Shown one piece after another: positions 63,133-64,000 of a stretch of DNA of 64,000 bases (positions are counted from its first letter, which is position 1; each line of letters begins with the position of its first letter). Both the position numbers and the translations under genes were made by a program. The stretch is from Facklamia sp. 7083-14-GEN3 (GTDB lineage: Bacteria > Bacillota > Bacilli > Lactobacillales > Aerococcaceae): contig NZ_JANSGD010000001.1 of NCBI RefSeq assembly GCF_024742075.1, positions 310,001-374,000 on the forward strand. The letters run 5' to 3'. The notes beneath the pieces are model-generated. The model worked only from the letters and a program-made list of their open reading frames with translations. It did no database searches and had not been told where the DNA came from.

Positions 63133-63378
63133 ATGCTTTCATCAGCAAAACTAGCAAGAATCAATGAATTAGCTAAACTTCAAAAATCCAAAGGACTAAC
63201 TGAAGCAGAAAAAGAAGAGCAACATCAATTAAGACAAGAGTATTTAACAGTCTTTAGACAGCATATGGCTAGACAGGTTGAGGGAGTTAAAATTGTTGAT
63301 TCGGATGGAAATGATTTAACACCTGATAAAGTTAAAAGAATTCAAAAAGCTAAAGGAATTCATAACCGAAAAGATTAG
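63133..63378 (+). CDS. ynzC: DUF896 protein (YnzC-like)
   Basis: An 81-residue helical protein with LARINELAKLQKSKGLTEAE and an HMARQVEGVKIVD segment, typical of the YnzC/DUF896 family whose function is unknown. In Bacillus it belongs to the SOS-linked lexA-yneA-yneB-ynzC cluster. Here yneA and yneB-like genes are absent and ynzC directly faces lexA. The ATG at 63133 follows AAGGAGGGG. Confidence 0.9.
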   Translation: MLSSAKLARINELAKLQKSKGLTEAEKEEQHQLRQEYLTVFRQHMARQVEGVKIVDSDGNDLTPDKVKRIQKAKGIHNRKD

Positions 63379-63423
63379 TAAGTTAGAGTACATGAAAGTT
63401 TAAATTTTAAAAGGAGAGATAGT

Positions 63424-63642
63424 ATGTCAACATTGTCATGGGTTTTAATTGTAATTTTAGCATTGGTTGCAGGAGCAGCATTAGGTTTCTTTATAGCGCG
63501 TAAGTATATGATGAATTATTTTAAAGAAAATCCACCAATTGATGAGCGTATGATCACAACTATGATGGCGCAAATGGGTCAAAAACCTTCTAAAAAGAAA
63601 GTGCAACAAATTATGCAGTCGATGAAGATGCAGTCTAAATAG
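63424..63642 (+). CDS. yneF: YneF family membrane protein (UPF0154)
   Basis: A 72-residue protein with one N-terminal membrane segment (about 4-26) and a short basic cytoplasmic tail with [20 protein letters not shown], the UPF0154 hallmark. Function unknown; often next to ynzC and lexA. Start ATG after AAAGGAGAG. Confidence 0.92.
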   Translation: MSTLSWVLIVILALVAGAALGFFIARKYMMNYFKENPPIDERMITTMMAQMGQKPSKKKVQQIMQSMKMQSK

Positions 63643-63643
63643 T

Positions 63644-63698
63644 AAAAAAACCTCCTCCCAAAGCAGCTCTTTAACTGCTCAAAGGGAAGGAGGTTTTT
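63644..63698. terminator. Bidirectional terminator between yneF and plsC
   Basis: An inverted repeat with A7 and T5 flanks (CCTCCTCCC and GGGAAGGAGG, one-base bulge) around an inner AGCAG/CTGCT hairpin. It separates the convergent yneF and the minus-strand acyltransferase gene. Confidence 0.88.
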
Positions 63699-63714
63699 AA
63701 TTCAAACAGAACAA

Positions 63715-64000
63715 TTATTTCTTTTTAGCAGGAACATAGGTAAAGTTTGAGTCTAATTGATGATCTAAAGTATCAAAAGCATTGGCTAGCTCAAGGTCTA
63801 TTTTAGCTAGTTGTTCTTTATTATAATCGAGTTCAGGATTATATTTAATGGCGGGTCCGAAAGCTATTTTGGCTGTTTGTCTCTTGAAGAATGATTTAAA
63901 ATCTAAAGGTGGTTGAATAGCAATTGGGATGATATCTCTTTTAGAAAGTCGTTGGATGAAGGCAGTTCCCCCTTTAATTTCGGTTGTATACCGACTACCA
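63715..64000 (-). CDS. plsC: 1-acyl-sn-glycerol-3-phosphate acyltransferase, C-terminal part (5' truncated)
   Basis: Reading from the right edge on the minus strand, the frame is open from about 63999 to a TAA at 63715-63717. The visible 94 residues include KGGTAFIQRLSKRDIIPIAI (the C-terminal PlsC-type segment just after the acyltransferase core) and end with FTYVPAKKK. This fits lysophosphatidic acid acyltransferase of phospholipid synthesis. The catalytic HX4D motif lies outside the window, so the family is assigned from the tail only. Confidence 0.7.
   Translation of the reverse strand, partial: GSRYTTEIKGGTAFIQRLSKRDIIPIAIQPPLDFKSFFKRQTAKIAFGPAIKYNPELDYNKEQLAKIDLELANAFDTLDHQLDSNFTYVPAKKK

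Noticed and set aside
1-64000. CRISPR arrays, tRNA genes, prophage or insertion sequences
   Set aside because: I looked for regularly spaced repeats, cloverleaf sequences, integrase or transposase proteins and terminal repeats and saw none.

Overview
This window is a continuous stretch of low-GC Firmicutes chromosome, almost certainly from the order Lactobacillales. Family-level placement (Aerococcaceae or Carnobacteriaceae-like) is only a guess. The evidence is the AT-rich codon use, strong AGGAGG ribosome binding sites, Bacillus/Enterococcus-type synteny blocks (ytxG-ytxH-ccpA, gpsB-rnpB-rlmL, phoH-pgpH-ybeY-dgkA-era-recO-glyQS, recJ-apt, lexA-ynzC-yneF), a streptococcal-type arcABDTC order and several T-box leaders. 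I see no phage, insertion sequence, CRISPR array or tRNA gene; nearly everything is core genome. Both ends cut through genes: the C-terminal part of an unrecognised membrane-associated protein at the left and the C-terminus of a PlsC-like acyltransferase at the right.

Layout. 1-2929: truncated gene and a two-gene ABC exporter. 3073-5531: murI-rdgB-yfcE-like-cbpB operon. 5553-7752: ytxG-ytxH, then ccpA with a cre site over its own promoter. 7807-12731 (minus): class A penicillin-binding protein, tRNA hydroxylase trhO, and folate transporter folT behind a THF riboswitch. 12981-15910: lipid kinase, a DUF2187 protein, a TPR-like protein and an RNase H-like protein. 15886-17838 (minus): rlmL, RNase P RNA, gpsB. 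18089-23265: prmA-rsmE-deoC and rel-dtd. 23290-24705 (minus): an SH3/amidase wall hydrolase. 24849-28209: T-box controlled hisS-aspS. 28290-36555: arginine deiminase operon arcA-arcB-arcD-arcT-arcC followed by T-box controlled argS. 36786-44475: a Crp/Fnr regulator and a cobalamin salvage and uptake cluster (ATP:corrinoid adenosyltransferase, metallophosphoesterase, CblS-like kinase, cobS, cobalamin riboswitch, CblT-like transporter, cobU, btuF-btuC-btuD). 44518-46211: ppsR, a Zur/Fur-type regulator, rpsU. 46393-55379: phoH through glyS. 55399-62371: obgE, oatA-like, rnz, recJ, apt. 62432-64000: lexA divergent from ynzC-yneF with an SOS box between them, then plsC.

How it fits together. The most distinctive region is 28-44 kb: an energy-yielding arginine catabolic operon with stacked regulatory motifs (cre, Crp-like and ARG-like sites), a nearby Crp/Fnr regulator, and a B12 assembly cluster without cobT or cobC. 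That cluster seems built to import cobinamide/cobalamin and alpha-ribazole and join them through CblT/CblS, CobU and CobS. A metallophosphoesterase embedded among these genes is a candidate for the missing CobC phosphatase step. A second theme is nucleotide second messengers: CbpB (c-di-AMP sensor), PgpH (c-di-AMP hydrolase) and Rel ((p)ppGpp) all lie in the window. RNA-based control is abundant: three T-boxes, a THF riboswitch and a cobalamin riboswitch.
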